This document shows, one piece after another, positions 18,580 to 27,162 of a DNA stretch of 64,000 nt (position 1 is its first letter; each line of letters opens with the position of its first letter). Both the position numbers and the translations under genes were made by a program. The DNA is from Vagococcus silagei (lineage in GTDB: Bacteria > Bacillota > Bacilli > Lactobacillales > Vagococcaceae). The DNA lies in NCBI RefSeq assembly GCF_004795745.1, contig NZ_SDGV01000007.1:1-64000 (forward strand), given 5' to 3'. The notes under the pieces were generated by a model. It was not told the origin of the DNA, ran no database searches, and worked only from the letters and a program-made list of their open reading frames with translations.

Positions 18580-19158
18580 TTACATTGAGCCTTGGAAAAT
18601 GTGTTTGTTTTTAGCGAAATAATCAATACCTGAATAAATCGTGAAGAACAAGCATGTGTAGAGCATAATTTGCGCAATTGGTAAATGCATTAAATTGAAT
18701 GGTACATTATCAATTAAAAGTAAGATAATTGCTACCATTTGTGTCGCTGTTTTTACCTTTCCGGGCCAAGCAGCAGCCATCACTTCACCATCTTCAACAA
18801 GTAATAGGCGAAGCCCAGTAACCGCTAGTTCACGACAAACAATAATCGCAACCACCCATGAAGGAGCACGGCCTTGACCAACTAAAACGATGAAGGCTGT
18901 CATCACTAACATTTTATCAGCTAACGGATCAGCAAATTTACCAAAGTTGGTTACAAGTTTCATCTTTCGTGCTAAATAGCCATCTAGCCAGTCTGTGATA
19001 CTAGCGACTGCGAAGATAATTGCAGCGACAATTTGGGTGACAAAAAGTGCAGCATTTCCAACGTAGACAACGCCCCAATTTAATGGGGCAACGGCAATAA
19101 CAATAAATAATGGAATCATCATGATTCTTAATACAGTTAATTTATTAGGTAAGTTCAT
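18580..19158 (-). CDS. pgsA: CDP-diacylglycerol--glycerol-3-phosphate 3-phosphatidyltransferase
   Basis: 192 residues, CDP-alcohol phosphatidyltransferase. The active-site motif D-G-x2-A-R-x8-G-x3-D-x3-D reads DWLDGYLARKMKLVTNFGKFADPLADK. It makes phosphatidylglycerol phosphate in the membrane. It lies 15 bases after rodZ in the conserved ymfF-ymfH-rodZ-pgsA order. Confidence 0.93.
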   Translation of the reverse strand: MNLPNKLTVLRIMMIPLFIVIAVAPLNWGVVYVGNAALFVTQIVAAIIFAVASITDWLDGYLARKMKLVTNFGKFADPLADKMLVMTAFIVLVGQGRAPSWVVAIIVCRELAVTGLRLLLVEDGEVMAAAWPGKVKTATQMVAIILLLIDNVPFNLMHLPIAQIMLYTCLFFTIYSGIDYFAKNKHIFQGSM

Positions 19159-19173
19159 TATAAACCTTTCTTT

Positions 19174-20079
19174 CTAATCCTTATTTTCTTTAGTGCCTTC
19201 AAAACCAAGTGTTACGATTTTTTTACCAGTGACAGGATTTTTTTTGTTGAATGGCAATAATTTTCCTTCAACACCAATTGATAAGTTATTTGAAGCTCCC
19301 ACAACAATGTCGACATCATCATACTCTTCAGGAATTTCTGCTGTAACAGTTTCACCAGGTTGAAGTGTATATTGATAGAACATATTAGTCGTACCACTTT
19401 CTTGAATTCCAATCCATGCTGGACCATCAAGTCCTTTAAATTCAATTTCATGAGGTGACGCTGAACTTTTTAGAGTGTATTTAACGCTTTGTGGTGAGTC
19501 TAAAACTTCAGTTACTTTTAATTCTTTTGTTTTTTCTTTCTCTTTCTCTTTTTTCGTTGTTTCGGTCGTTTCCTCAGAACTAGATGTTTCAGTTTTTTCG
19601 CTTTGCGCAACTGAACTAGATTCTTCTGATTTTACGACGGTCGTTTTCTCTGGAGTCGGAATTAATGGTCCTTGTTCTGAATCAAGTAGAATAGCATAAA
19701 TAACCGTTCCAAAGATTGCTAAAACGAGTAGTAATAATAATGTGACCGGCAAGTAATTACGCACAAACGTTTTAGAGCGACTTGTTTGGTCATATTTTGA
19801 TTTTCGTGAGCCTTTAACAGGATCAGCAATTGCAAGGTCATTTGGATTTTCAGGTTTTCCTTCAAGTCTACGAAGTAATGGTCGTGGATTTTGGCCAACT
19901 GCTTCTGCATATTGTCGGACAAAGGTCCGTGTATAGTAATCACTCGGAAGTGCATCAAAATCATTTTCTTCAATAGCTTCGAGATAACGTCGCTGAATTT
20001 TTGTAATACGTTGCAAATCGCCGATAGTTAGGCCTTTTTCAATACGGTCTTTTTTTAGTTTTTCCCCTATCGTGTCCAA
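19174..20079 (-). CDS. rodZ: RodZ/YmfM-like cytoskeletal membrane protein
   Basis: 301 residues: N-terminal Xre-type helix-turn-helix (about 1-70, KGLTIGDLQRITKIQRRYL), basic stretch, one transmembrane helix near 112-133, a Ser/Glu/Thr/Lys low-complexity linker (about 148-195), and a C-terminal DUF4115 beta domain. This is the RodZ layout, linking MreB to the elongation machinery. In many cocci it is kept for midcell peripheral wall growth. Sits between ymfH and pgsA. Confidence 0.85.
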   Translation of the reverse strand: MDTIGEKLKKDRIEKGLTIGDLQRITKIQRRYLEAIEENDFDALPSDYYTRTFVRQYAEAVGQNPRPLLRRLEGKPENPNDLAIADPVKGSRKSKYDQTSRSKTFVRNYLPVTLLLLLVLAIFGTVIYAILLDSEQGPLIPTPEKTTVVKSEESSSVAQSEKTETSSSEETTETTKKEKEKEKTKELKVTEVLDSPQSVKYTLKSSASPHEIEFKGLDGPAWIGIQESGTTNMFYQYTLQPGETVTAEIPEEYDDVDIVVGASNNLSIGVEGKLLPFNKKNPVTGKKIVTLGFEGTKENKD

Positions 20080-20114
20080 AGTATTGCCTTCTTTCTATTT
20101 TAATTGCGATATTT

Positions 20115-21407
20115 TTAAGATTTTGGGTAGATATAAAAACGACTGAGTGCTTCTGGACGAATAAATTGGTCACGCGCACGCAATAAGTCTTGCAAAGTGA
20201 TGCTTTCAATAATTTTTGCAAGATCAAAAAGAGTGATGTCGCCAAATTTCATCGCACTATATTGGTGTGCAATGTATTCAAGGGAATCTAGTGATTGGAG
20301 GTGTTTACCAATCATTTTCTTTTTAGCTAAGGCAACATTTTTTTCTGTTAACTCAGGACTTTTATCTGATTTTAACAATAAGTTAACCATTTGGTTTGCA
20401 AATTGTTCAGGATTATTAGTGTCCGTGCTAAAATCAGCAAAATGGAAGCTTCGATCCATCGAAAATTCAAATGAAAAACTATCATCGATTAAGCCATCGT
20501 TATACATTTCAAGATAATGACTAGAAGTAACGCCAAACAGAATTTGCAATAACAGCTGAATACTTGTTTGGTAGGTAATACGTTCTAAATCATTTTCAGG
20601 TATTGGATCCAATCCTTTTAAACCAACAATGGCTTTTGGACGAGTCACGGAAAGTTCAATCGAATCTTCTTTAATAATGTCTTTTTCAAGTTCTTCAGGG
20701 AAGCGACGTTCAATATTTTGTCCAGGAACAAAGTCTTTTTGCATTTGATTCTCTTCAATTAAAGCCATCATTTCTTCCGGATTTAAGTTACCAATAATAA
20801 ATAAATTCATATTGCTTGGGTGATAAAAAGTATGATAGCAAAGATATAAATCTTCGGCGGTAATTTTATTAATACTTTCAGGTGAGCCTGCAATATCGAT
20901 GTGTAAAGGATGTTTTGGATAGAAGTTATTCAAAATACCAAAGAACAAGCGCCAGTTTGGATCATCTTGGTACATTTGGATTTCTTGCTCAATAATACCT
21001 TTTTCTTTATTAACAGATTCCTCTGTAAAGTACGGATCTTGGACAAAGTCTAATAAAGTTAAAATATTCTGTTTTACGTTATCTGTACTTGAAAATAAGT
21101 AACTTGTTCGTGTAAAGCTTGTAAAAGCATTAGATGAAGCGCCTTGTTTTCCGAATTTTTGGAAAACATCTTCGTCTTCTTTTTCAAATAATTTATGCTC
21201 AAGAAAATGAGCGACACCATCCGGTACCTTAGTATATTCTGATTCATTTAAGGGAATAAAATCATTGTCGATTGACCCATAGTTTGTTGTAAAAATACCA
21301 TAAGTTTTATGGTAGTCCTTTTTGGGTAGTAGAATAACTTCTAGTCCATTGGCAAGAGTTTTCTTGTAAATGGTTTCGTTAATCGCAGGGTAAAGCACTT
21401 TTTTCAC
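20115..21407 (-). CDS. ymfH: M16-family peptidase YmfH
   Basis: 430 residues. The inverted zinc motif HFLEH (HxxEH) is present near residues 68-72 and an Glu-rich helix follows, so this is the catalytic-type partner. It overlaps no gene but starts 2 bases after ymfF. YmfF/YmfH pairs are related to processing proteases; in enterococci a similar pair takes part in peptide pheromone maturation, so peptide processing is a reasonable guess here. Confidence 0.85.
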   Translation of the reverse strand: MKKVLYPAINETIYKKTLANGLEVILLPKKDYHKTYGIFTTNYGSIDNDFIPLNESEYTKVPDGVAHFLEHKLFEKEDEDVFQKFGKQGASSNAFTSFTRTSYLFSSTDNVKQNILTLLDFVQDPYFTEESVNKEKGIIEQEIQMYQDDPNWRLFFGILNNFYPKHPLHIDIAGSPESINKITAEDLYLCYHTFYHPSNMNLFIIGNLNPEEMMALIEENQMQKDFVPGQNIERRFPEELEKDIIKEDSIELSVTRPKAIVGLKGLDPIPENDLERITYQTSIQLLLQILFGVTSSHYLEMYNDGLIDDSFSFEFSMDRSFHFADFSTDTNNPEQFANQMVNLLLKSDKSPELTEKNVALAKKKMIGKHLQSLDSLEYIAHQYSAMKFGDITLFDLAKIIESITLQDLLRARDQFIRPEALSRFYIYPKS

Positions 21408-21409
21408 GA

Positions 21410-22675
21410 CTAATGACCTCCTTCCATGAAGTAAACGGCTTGTAATTTGATTTTTTCAGCTACTTCTTTAATATCTTCAATGGTGACAGCGTTGACTTCG
21501 TTGGCCCATTGTTCTTCGGTTAAGTTAGCTTTATCAAAATAAAGTCTAAGATAGGCTTGCTCAAGTAAAGCGTGTTGACTATCTTGAGACAATAAGTATT
21601 GATTGATTAGCATTTTTTTAGTTTGCTCGACTTCTTCATCGGTAACATTCCCTAGTATAAGCTCTTTTAGTTGTTCATTAATAAGCTTGAGCACTTTCTT
21701 TCGGTTAGTGCCATCAATTCCGGTTTGCACCGTAACGTAACCTCTAAAGCTATCAAAAGAACTACTCGCATAATACGCGAGGCTGTGTTTTTCGCGGACA
21801 TTCATAAATAATTTAGAATGTGGAAAGCCTCCAAATAAACCATTGAAAACTAACAAAGCAAAATATAAACGGTCGTGATAATAAATATCACAATGATACG
21901 CTAAATTTAATTTTGATTGCGCTACAGGTAACGTTTCAGTTTTTTGCTGGATAATATTTTCAAATGGTTGATAGTAGAATAATTCTTGCATCATTGGGAA
22001 TTTACGATCTTCGAAGCCAAAGTCTTTAAAGCAACGATAAACATATTTTTCAGCAACGTCACCCAGGACTAAAATATCAATCCGATCATTTTCAATCATC
22101 TCTTGATAATATGAAGCAATCGATTCAGGTGTTTCTTGCATGATGTCGTCAATACTACCAAAGCTCGGTGTCTGTTGATCAAGACTGTTTGCGAAGAACA
22201 GTTGTTGAATAGATAATGATGCGTGTGATTGTTTATCATCAAAAATAGAATGAATGTATTCCACTAAGTTTTCTTGTTCACGATAAAAGGTATCCTGGTC
22301 AAACTCATGGTCCTTAATATTAGGATTGAAGATGATTTCTTGTAAAAAAGTGACAGCTGATTCAAGAACGGATAAGCCGTTTGGCACGAGTTGATCATTA
22401 ATAATATTCAAAGCAATTGTTAAGTAATGCTCATTCCCTTTACGACTCACACTAATGCCAAAACTAGCACCATAAAGATCCGCAAGTTGTTTACTAAGTT
22501 CTATTTGGGTTGGGAAATTTAAACTATTGGTTTCAAGTAAGCTCGCAAGTAATGATCGTTTTGCACTTGTCTTATGATCAAGCGGTGTCGCAAAACGAAT
22601 TAAGATGGGAACGGTTTTAAATTTTTTATTAGGCAAAACATGTAATTTTACATGTTGATTTAATTCAGTTATCAT
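21410..22675 (-). CDS. ymfF: M16-family peptidase-like YmfF (inactive partner)
   Basis: 421 residues with the M16 fold but no HxxEH motif at the matching place (RSLLASLLETNSLNFPT), as known for YmfF. C-terminal M16 half with GLFGGFPHSKLFMNVREKHSLAYYASS is conserved. First gene of the ymfF-ymfH-rodZ-pgsA run, which reads leftward. Confidence 0.85.
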   Translation of the reverse strand: MITELNQHVKLHVLPNKKFKTVPILIRFATPLDHKTSAKRSLLASLLETNSLNFPTQIELSKQLADLYGASFGISVSRKGNEHYLTIALNIINDQLVPNGLSVLESAVTFLQEIIFNPNIKDHEFDQDTFYREQENLVEYIHSIFDDKQSHASLSIQQLFFANSLDQQTPSFGSIDDIMQETPESIASYYQEMIENDRIDILVLGDVAEKYVYRCFKDFGFEDRKFPMMQELFYYQPFENIIQQKTETLPVAQSKLNLAYHCDIYYHDRLYFALLVFNGLFGGFPHSKLFMNVREKHSLAYYASSSFDSFRGYVTVQTGIDGTNRKKVLKLINEQLKELILGNVTDEEVEQTKKMLINQYLLSQDSQHALLEQAYLRLYFDKANLTEEQWANEVNAVTIEDIKEVAEKIKLQAVYFMEGGH

Positions 22676-22960
22676 TATATAAAGCTCCTTTATATCTAAG
22701 ATAAAAAGTTTTAAAAACTCACTCTTTAGATTACCAAAAAAAGAGGAGACAAGATAGAAAAAGGTCCGAAATTCACAGATATTTCAATAAATATTAAGAA
22801 TTAGGGTAGTTTTTGCCATCTTTACAATATTATATCATATATTACAAAGCAGTTACATATCAATGACTAACATTTTATTTATAAAAATATTAATAGAGAA
22901 TGAAACGTTAAGTTGCATTCTTTAATATAAAAAATAAAATATAAAAGGGGAGAATTGGAC

Positions 22961-23458
22961 ATGTCTAAACAATTAGAGATTTTGAGGGAGTTCAAAGATT
23001 TTATTACGAAAGGAAGCGTAATCGATTTAGCCGTAGGTGTGATTGTCGGTGGTGCATTTACAAGTATTGTAAATGCGTTAGTTTCAGGTTTTATTACACC
23101 ACTAATTGGAGTGGTTATTAAAGCAACGACAGGTCATAAAAATGTTGATGATGCTACAAAAGGCTTGATTTTTGAGGCTTATGGGGTTGAATTCAATTAT
23201 GGTATTGTTATTTCAGCACTGATTACATTCTTGATTACAGCACTTGTTCTATTTATCGTTGTTAAAGCTATCAATAAAGCACAGAGTGTTATTCCAATTG
23301 AACCAGTTGACAATCCTGAAACGACGGATGAAATTTTAGGAGATATCCGTGCTTTGCTTCAAGCACAAGTAAAAAATAATGAGACAATTTTAACTGTTGA
23401 AAAAGTGATAGATGATGTTGCTGAGGCAACCCAATTAGAGCCAAAGGATCATTCGTAA
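22961..23458 (+). CDS. mscL: Large-conductance mechanosensitive channel
   Basis: 165 residues from ATG 22961 (AGGGGAG upstream). The N-terminal helix LREFKDFITKGSVIDLAVGVIVGGAF and pore helix are textbook MscL, followed by a periplasm-side loop and a second helix (GIVISALITFLITALVLFIVV). The cytoplasmic C-terminal extension (after EPVDNPETTDEILGDIRALL) is longer than in E. coli. It releases solutes on hypo-osmotic shock. Confidence 0.93.
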   Translation: MSKQLEILREFKDFITKGSVIDLAVGVIVGGAFTSIVNALVSGFITPLIGVVIKATTGHKNVDDATKGLIFEAYGVEFNYGIVISALITFLITALVLFIVVKAINKAQSVIPIEPVDNPETTDEILGDIRALLQAQVKNNETILTVEKVIDDVAEATQLEPKDHS

Positions 23459-23537
23459 ATATTAAATGTAATGGTTGAACTAGAAGCTGATCCAAAAGTA
23501 ACTTTTAAAGTAAACATTACACCACTAACAAAATAAG

Positions 23538-23583
23538 AACCCTATGAAATCAGCGCTTTATTAAGCTTCTGTCATAGGGTTTT
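23538..23583. terminator. Bidirectional terminator between mscL and the symporter gene
   Basis: AACCCTATGA/TCATAGGGTT stem with an inner AGCGCTT-AAGCTTCT part, T run on the + side. Confidence 0.8.
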
Positions 23584-23620
23584 CTTTATTTTAAGACTTT
23601 TTGGTCAGCCGCTTCTTGAC

Positions 23621-25012
23621 TTATTGTGAATCAACAACGGCTTCAAGATTATTTAAAATATTATCATCCAGTGACCCCATTCTGCGACTGGTTACAACAC
23701 CTGCTAACATACTATCGTTAACATTTAGGGCTGTTCTTCCCATGTCAATTAAAGGTTCAACTGAAATGACAAGTCCGACAATTTCAACTGGTAAGTTTAG
23801 TGAGCCAAGTACGATTAGTGAAGCGAAAGTCGCTCCTCCACCAACACCGGCAACACCAAATGAACTCACACTAACAACGGCAACGATCATGGCAATATAG
23901 CCAATGCTGTGAACATCAATACCAACTGTTGGTGCAACGATGGCAGCCAACATTGCTGGATAAATACCAGCACAGCCGTTTTGGCCAATTGATAAACCGA
24001 AACTAGCAGCAAAGTTAGCAATGGCATCTTCAACACCTAATGCTTTTCTTTGTGTTTCAATATTTAAAGGTAGTGCACCTGCACTTGAACGAGATGTAAA
24101 AGCAAAACTTAAAACTGGAAATGCTTTTTGAAGGTACACTTTAGGATTTACTTTGTTAAAGATTAAAATAATTAAGTGAACGATAAACATGGTAATCAGT
24201 GCTACATATGATGCAAGAACAAATTTACCAAGATTTAAAATAGCGTTTAAATCACTTATTGCAGCAACCTTCATGATTAAAGCTAAAATTCCGTAAGGTG
24301 TTAAGCGCAAAACAAGTGTCACAATTCTCATAATAATAGCATCTAAAGATTGAATTATTTTTAAGAAAAATTCTGCTTCTTTTTCTTTTTTACGTTTGAT
24401 ACCTAAGTAAGCTAAGCCAGTAAATGCTGAGAAAATGACAACCGCAATTGTACTAGTACTTCTAGTACCTGCTAAGTCCGCAAAGATATTTCTTGGAATG
24501 AAGTCCACAATTTGTTGCGGAATGGTTAAATCTTTAACCATATTTTGGCGTTGTGCAATTTCAGCAATACGAGCTGTTTCTTGAGCTCCTTTTGTAAATG
24601 TTGCGCCATCTAGTTTGAAAATAAAGACAGATGCAATTCCAATTAGAGCAGCGATTGCAGTTGTTCCAATTAGAACAAAAAGGACATTAAAACTGATTTT
24701 ACCAAGATTTTTACTGGTATCCAGTTTTGTAAATGCACCCACAATCGAAATAAAGATTAAAGGCATGACAAGCATTTGTAGAAAGGCTACGTACCCATCC
24801 CCAACAATACTTGTCCATTCAACTACTTTGGTTGTGACCGCATGGTCGTTCCCAAAAGCAAGTTGTAGGATTAGTCCGAAAACAATCCCGATTCCTAACG
24901 CGCTAAAGACACGTTTGGAAAACTTAACATGTTTGGTTTGCATTTTGTATAAACCAAAAAGCAACCCGATAAAAATAGCAATGACGAAAAGCGTCAATAA
25001 AATATTTGTCAT
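23621..25012 (-). CDS. Dicarboxylate/amino acid:cation symporter, TcyP-like
   Basis: 463 residues, DAACS family with eight helices and two hairpins; SFAFTSRSSAGALPLNI and GVAGVGGGATFASLIVL are the conserved hairpin and substrate segments. The central charged loop and the GNDHAVTTKVVEW region resemble the L-cystine symporter TcyP (YhcL) of Bacillus rather than GltP/DctA. Standalone, with AGGAGGG before ATG. Confidence 0.8.
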   Translation of the reverse strand: MTNILLTLFVIAIFIGLLFGLYKMQTKHVKFSKRVFSALGIGIVFGLILQLAFGNDHAVTTKVVEWTSIVGDGYVAFLQMLVMPLIFISIVGAFTKLDTSKNLGKISFNVLFVLIGTTAIAALIGIASVFIFKLDGATFTKGAQETARIAEIAQRQNMVKDLTIPQQIVDFIPRNIFADLAGTRSTSTIAVVIFSAFTGLAYLGIKRKKEKEAEFFLKIIQSLDAIIMRIVTLVLRLTPYGILALIMKVAAISDLNAILNLGKFVLASYVALITMFIVHLIILIFNKVNPKVYLQKAFPVLSFAFTSRSSAGALPLNIETQRKALGVEDAIANFAASFGLSIGQNGCAGIYPAMLAAIVAPTVGIDVHSIGYIAMIVAVVSVSSFGVAGVGGGATFASLIVLGSLNLPVEIVGLVISVEPLIDMGRTALNVNDSMLAGVVTSRRMGSLDDNILNNLEAVVDSQ

Positions 25013-25278
25013 TTTAACCCTCCTTTATGCGCCTCAAAATGACAAGAGACAATTGGTCATTGTAAGAGTAAAGGTCTCAGTTGACTAAATTTTCCGAAAT
25101 AGACAACCTAACAAACAACTTATTATTTGTTAGCAATGTAAGTAATTTTACTAGAAAGTTTTCAAAAGCACAACTAGATTGAATTGAATTTGGATATTTT
25201 CGTAAAATTGCCAAAAAGTTGAAACAGGATAGGTTTTAAAAACACAATGTTGTATTTTGTGTTTGGATTTCAAATCAA
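25013..25278. other. Intergenic region upstream of the symporter gene
   Basis: On the - strand a leader of about 80 bases contains short complementary pieces (GAGAC/GTCTC and AATGAC/GTCATT near 25040-25078) that could form a weak hairpin before the ribosome site. I could not match it to a known riboswitch and saw no T-box signature. The rest holds AT-rich sequence. Confidence 0.3.
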
Positions 25279-25301
25279 CAAAAAACCACATGTGGTTTTT
25301 T
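25279..25301 (-). terminator. Terminator of the DeoR-family gene
   Basis: AAAAAACCACATGTGGTTTTTT is a palindrome just past the stop codon at 25322. Confidence 0.8.
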
Positions 25302-25321
25302 AAATTCCACATGCGGCCGTT

Positions 25322-26080
25322 TTAGTCATCTAAAATAATGGCATCATTATTAAGTAAGGTTGTGAGTTCGGTTGGTAGTTTTTTGTTACTTAAAATACCC
25401 GTAAATTGGTTTAAGTTTCCGATGATATAGGTAGAAGAACGATAAATCTTAGTATCATCGAGGACAAAATACTTCTTATCACTGTGTTCTAACATTAGCT
25501 TTCTGATATGGGCTTCACTTTCACTTGAGTCAGCTAACCAACCCTTTTGATTGACTCCTGTTGAAGAGATGAAGCAAGCATCAGCATAATATTGGCTGAG
25601 TGCGTCTTGGGCCGATTGTCCAATGAAGGAATAGTTTTTTTCATTAAAATTACCACCCAAAAGAATCAATTGAATATTGTTCATTTTAGTCAGCGTTTCG
25701 GCAATAAAAAATGAATTGGTAATCACTTTTAAATGATTAAACTGTTCTAAAGATTCGGCAATTTGCATCGAAGTTGAACTACTATCTAAAAAGATCGTAT
25801 CACCCTCGTTGATGTATTTCAAAGCTTTGTAAGCAATAATTTCTTTGGATTCTTTATAGATTGTTTTGCGGATATTAATCGGCAATTCACCATTGATTTT
25901 TTTTGCTAAAATAGCACCACCATGCACACGCTTTAAGAGTCCTTCATTTTCCAACTCTTTTAAATCACGCCGGATTGTTTCAGCAGAAACATTTGTGTCG
26001 TGGCTTAAGTCTTGGACCAGGATTTTACCCTCTTCATATAATTCTTTTAATATAATATCTTTTCTTTCTTCAGCAAGCAT
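25322..26080 (-). CDS. DeoR-family transcriptional regulator
   Basis: 252 residues from the ATG at 26080 (AAAGGAG upstream; an in-frame ATG at 26110 is less well placed). The N-terminal winged helix (ILKELYEEGKILVQDLSHDTNVSAETIRRDLKELE) and VHGGAIL are the DeoR signature, and the C-terminal sugar-phosphate sensor has the DeoRC pattern (IFLDSSSTSMQIAESL, TNSFFIAETL). Divergent from the nucleoside operon, so it likely senses a sugar phosphate from that pathway. Confidence 0.85.
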   Translation of the reverse strand: MLAEERKDIILKELYEEGKILVQDLSHDTNVSAETIRRDLKELENEGLLKRVHGGAILAKKINGELPINIRKTIYKESKEIIAYKALKYINEGDTIFLDSSSTSMQIAESLEQFNHLKVITNSFFIAETLTKMNNIQLILLGGNFNEKNYSFIGQSAQDALSQYYADACFISSTGVNQKGWLADSSESEAHIRKLMLEHSDKKYFVLDDTKIYRSSTYIIGNLNQFTGILSNKKLPTELTTLLNNDAIILDD

Positions 26081-26162
26081 GTTATCAACTCCTTTTCGCG
26101 TCCTCTTCATTATATTATATCGCGTTTCTTTGTAAAGGAGAAAACCAAATCTAAATCAAAAA

Positions 26163-26228
26163 CAACATAAACGGAAATAAAACCACAAATATTTATTTAT
26201 TTATGTTGACTTAAGTTTATTCATGTTG
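26163..26228 (+). promoter_or_regulatory. Repeated operator-like motifs before the nucleoside operon
   Basis: TTTATTTATGTTG (26196-26208) and TTTATTCATGTTG (26216-26228) are direct repeats, 12 of 13 bases identical and 20 bases apart, flanking the -35 box. An inverted copy of the core (CAACATAAA) lies at 26163-26171. Multiple spaced copies fit DeoR-family operators. Confidence 0.5.
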
Positions 26229-26234
26229 TATTAT
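26206..26234 (+). promoter_or_regulatory. Promoter of the nucleoside catabolism operon
   Basis: TTGACT (26206-26211), 17-base spacer, TATTAT (26229-26234). Confidence 0.65.
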
Positions 26235-26239
26235 CTAGC

Positions 26240-26253
26240 TGTAAACGTTTACG
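26240..26253. promoter_or_regulatory. cre site (CcpA binding)
   Basis: TGTAAACGTTTACG matches the catabolite-responsive consensus and is almost a perfect palindrome. It lies just after the -10 box, over the expected transcription start, which is a repressing position. Confidence 0.75.
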
Positions 26254-26352
26254 ATTAAGAGTCTAAGAAAAATCTTGGATAAAGAAGTAATGTCTTTTAA
26301 AAAATATGATAAAGGGGTGAACCATCCTCCTTCATTCAAGAGGATGATTATT

Positions 26353-27150
26353 ATGAGCTATAAACAAAGTGCTGACTATTTAAAAGATAAAGTATTGCCA
26401 GATACTAAAATTGCAATTGTAATCGGTAGTGGGTTATCAAGCATTATTGACAATATTGAAGGAAAACAAGTGATTTCTTATGCTGATATTCCTGGTTTTG
26501 TTAAATCGACTGCACCAACCCATAAAGGTGAAATGGTGATTGGTGAGTTGTTTGGTCAACCTATCATTTGTATGAATGGCCGCGTTCATTTTTACGAAGG
26601 CTACGATATGTCAGAAATCACAAACTACATTAAAACCTTGAAATTATTGGGTGTAGAAACATTAATTTTGACAAATGCTTCAGGTTCAATGAAACAAGAA
26701 TTAGAACCAGGTAGCTTAGTTGTGATTGAAGATCATCTGAACTTATCAGGTCGCAATCCATTAATTGGTACAAATGACGATGCAATGGGTCCAAGATTTG
26801 TGGATATGTCAAATGCATATTCTAAAGAATTAATCGAAAAAGTGATGGATGGTAATGAAGATGTGCTAACAAAAGGCACATATGTTTTCACAACAGGTCC
26901 AAGTTTTGAAACACCTGCAGAAATTCGTGCTTACCGCATGCTAGGTGGAGATATTGTGGGGATGTCGACTGTTCCAGAAGCAATTATGGGTGCTTTCTGT
27001 GGGCTAAATACCTTAGCTATCTCATGTGTATCAAATTATGGAACGGGAATTCCAGGATCAAATGTTTCGGACGAAGAGTTGGTACGTGTGACAGGTTTAT
27101 CACAAAAACGCTTTGTACGAGTAATTCAACAACTATTTGAGAAAATTTAG
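26353..27150 (+). CDS. Purine nucleoside phosphorylase (trimeric type)
   Basis: 265 residues from ATG 26353 (GAGG 9 bases upstream); an in-frame TTG at 26275 would add 26 unrelated residues. Family motifs: phosphate loop IVIGSGLSSI, GRVHFYEGYDM, LTNASGSM, and the purine site Glu in FETPAEIRAYR with Asn in ISCVSNYGTGI. The Glu/Asn pair marks 6-oxopurine PNPs rather than methylthioadenosine phosphorylase. It would cleave (deoxy)inosine/guanosine or a 5'-modified analogue to base plus sugar 1-phosphate. First gene of the operon. Confidence 0.85.
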   Translation: MSYKQSADYLKDKVLPDTKIAIVIGSGLSSIIDNIEGKQVISYADIPGFVKSTAPTHKGEMVIGELFGQPIICMNGRVHFYEGYDMSEITNYIKTLKLLGVETLILTNASGSMKQELEPGSLVVIEDHLNLSGRNPLIGTNDDAMGPRFVDMSNAYSKELIEKVMDGNEDVLTKGTYVFTTGPSFETPAEIRAYRMLGGDIVGMSTVPEAIMGAFCGLNTLAISCVSNYGTGIPGSNVSDEELVRVTGLSQKRFVRVIQQLFEKI

Positions 27151-27162
27151 GGGAAAATTACG

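Noticed and set aside
19475-19699. Ser/Val-rich reading frame on the + strand opposite rodZ
   Set aside because: It mirrors the low-complexity linker of rodZ on the other strand and has no ribosome site.
22676-22960. Riboswitch or small RNA before mscL
   Set aside because: AT-rich sequence without a convincing stem or known motif.
24615-25088. 157-codon + strand frame opposite the symporter gene
   Set aside because: Antisense to a clear DAACS gene; no ribosome site and no protein-like pattern.
26275-26352. Longer N-terminus for the purine nucleoside phosphorylase from a TTG at 26275
   Set aside because: The extra 26 residues do not fit the family and the cre/transcription start region lies just upstream; ATG 26353 has a good ribosome site.
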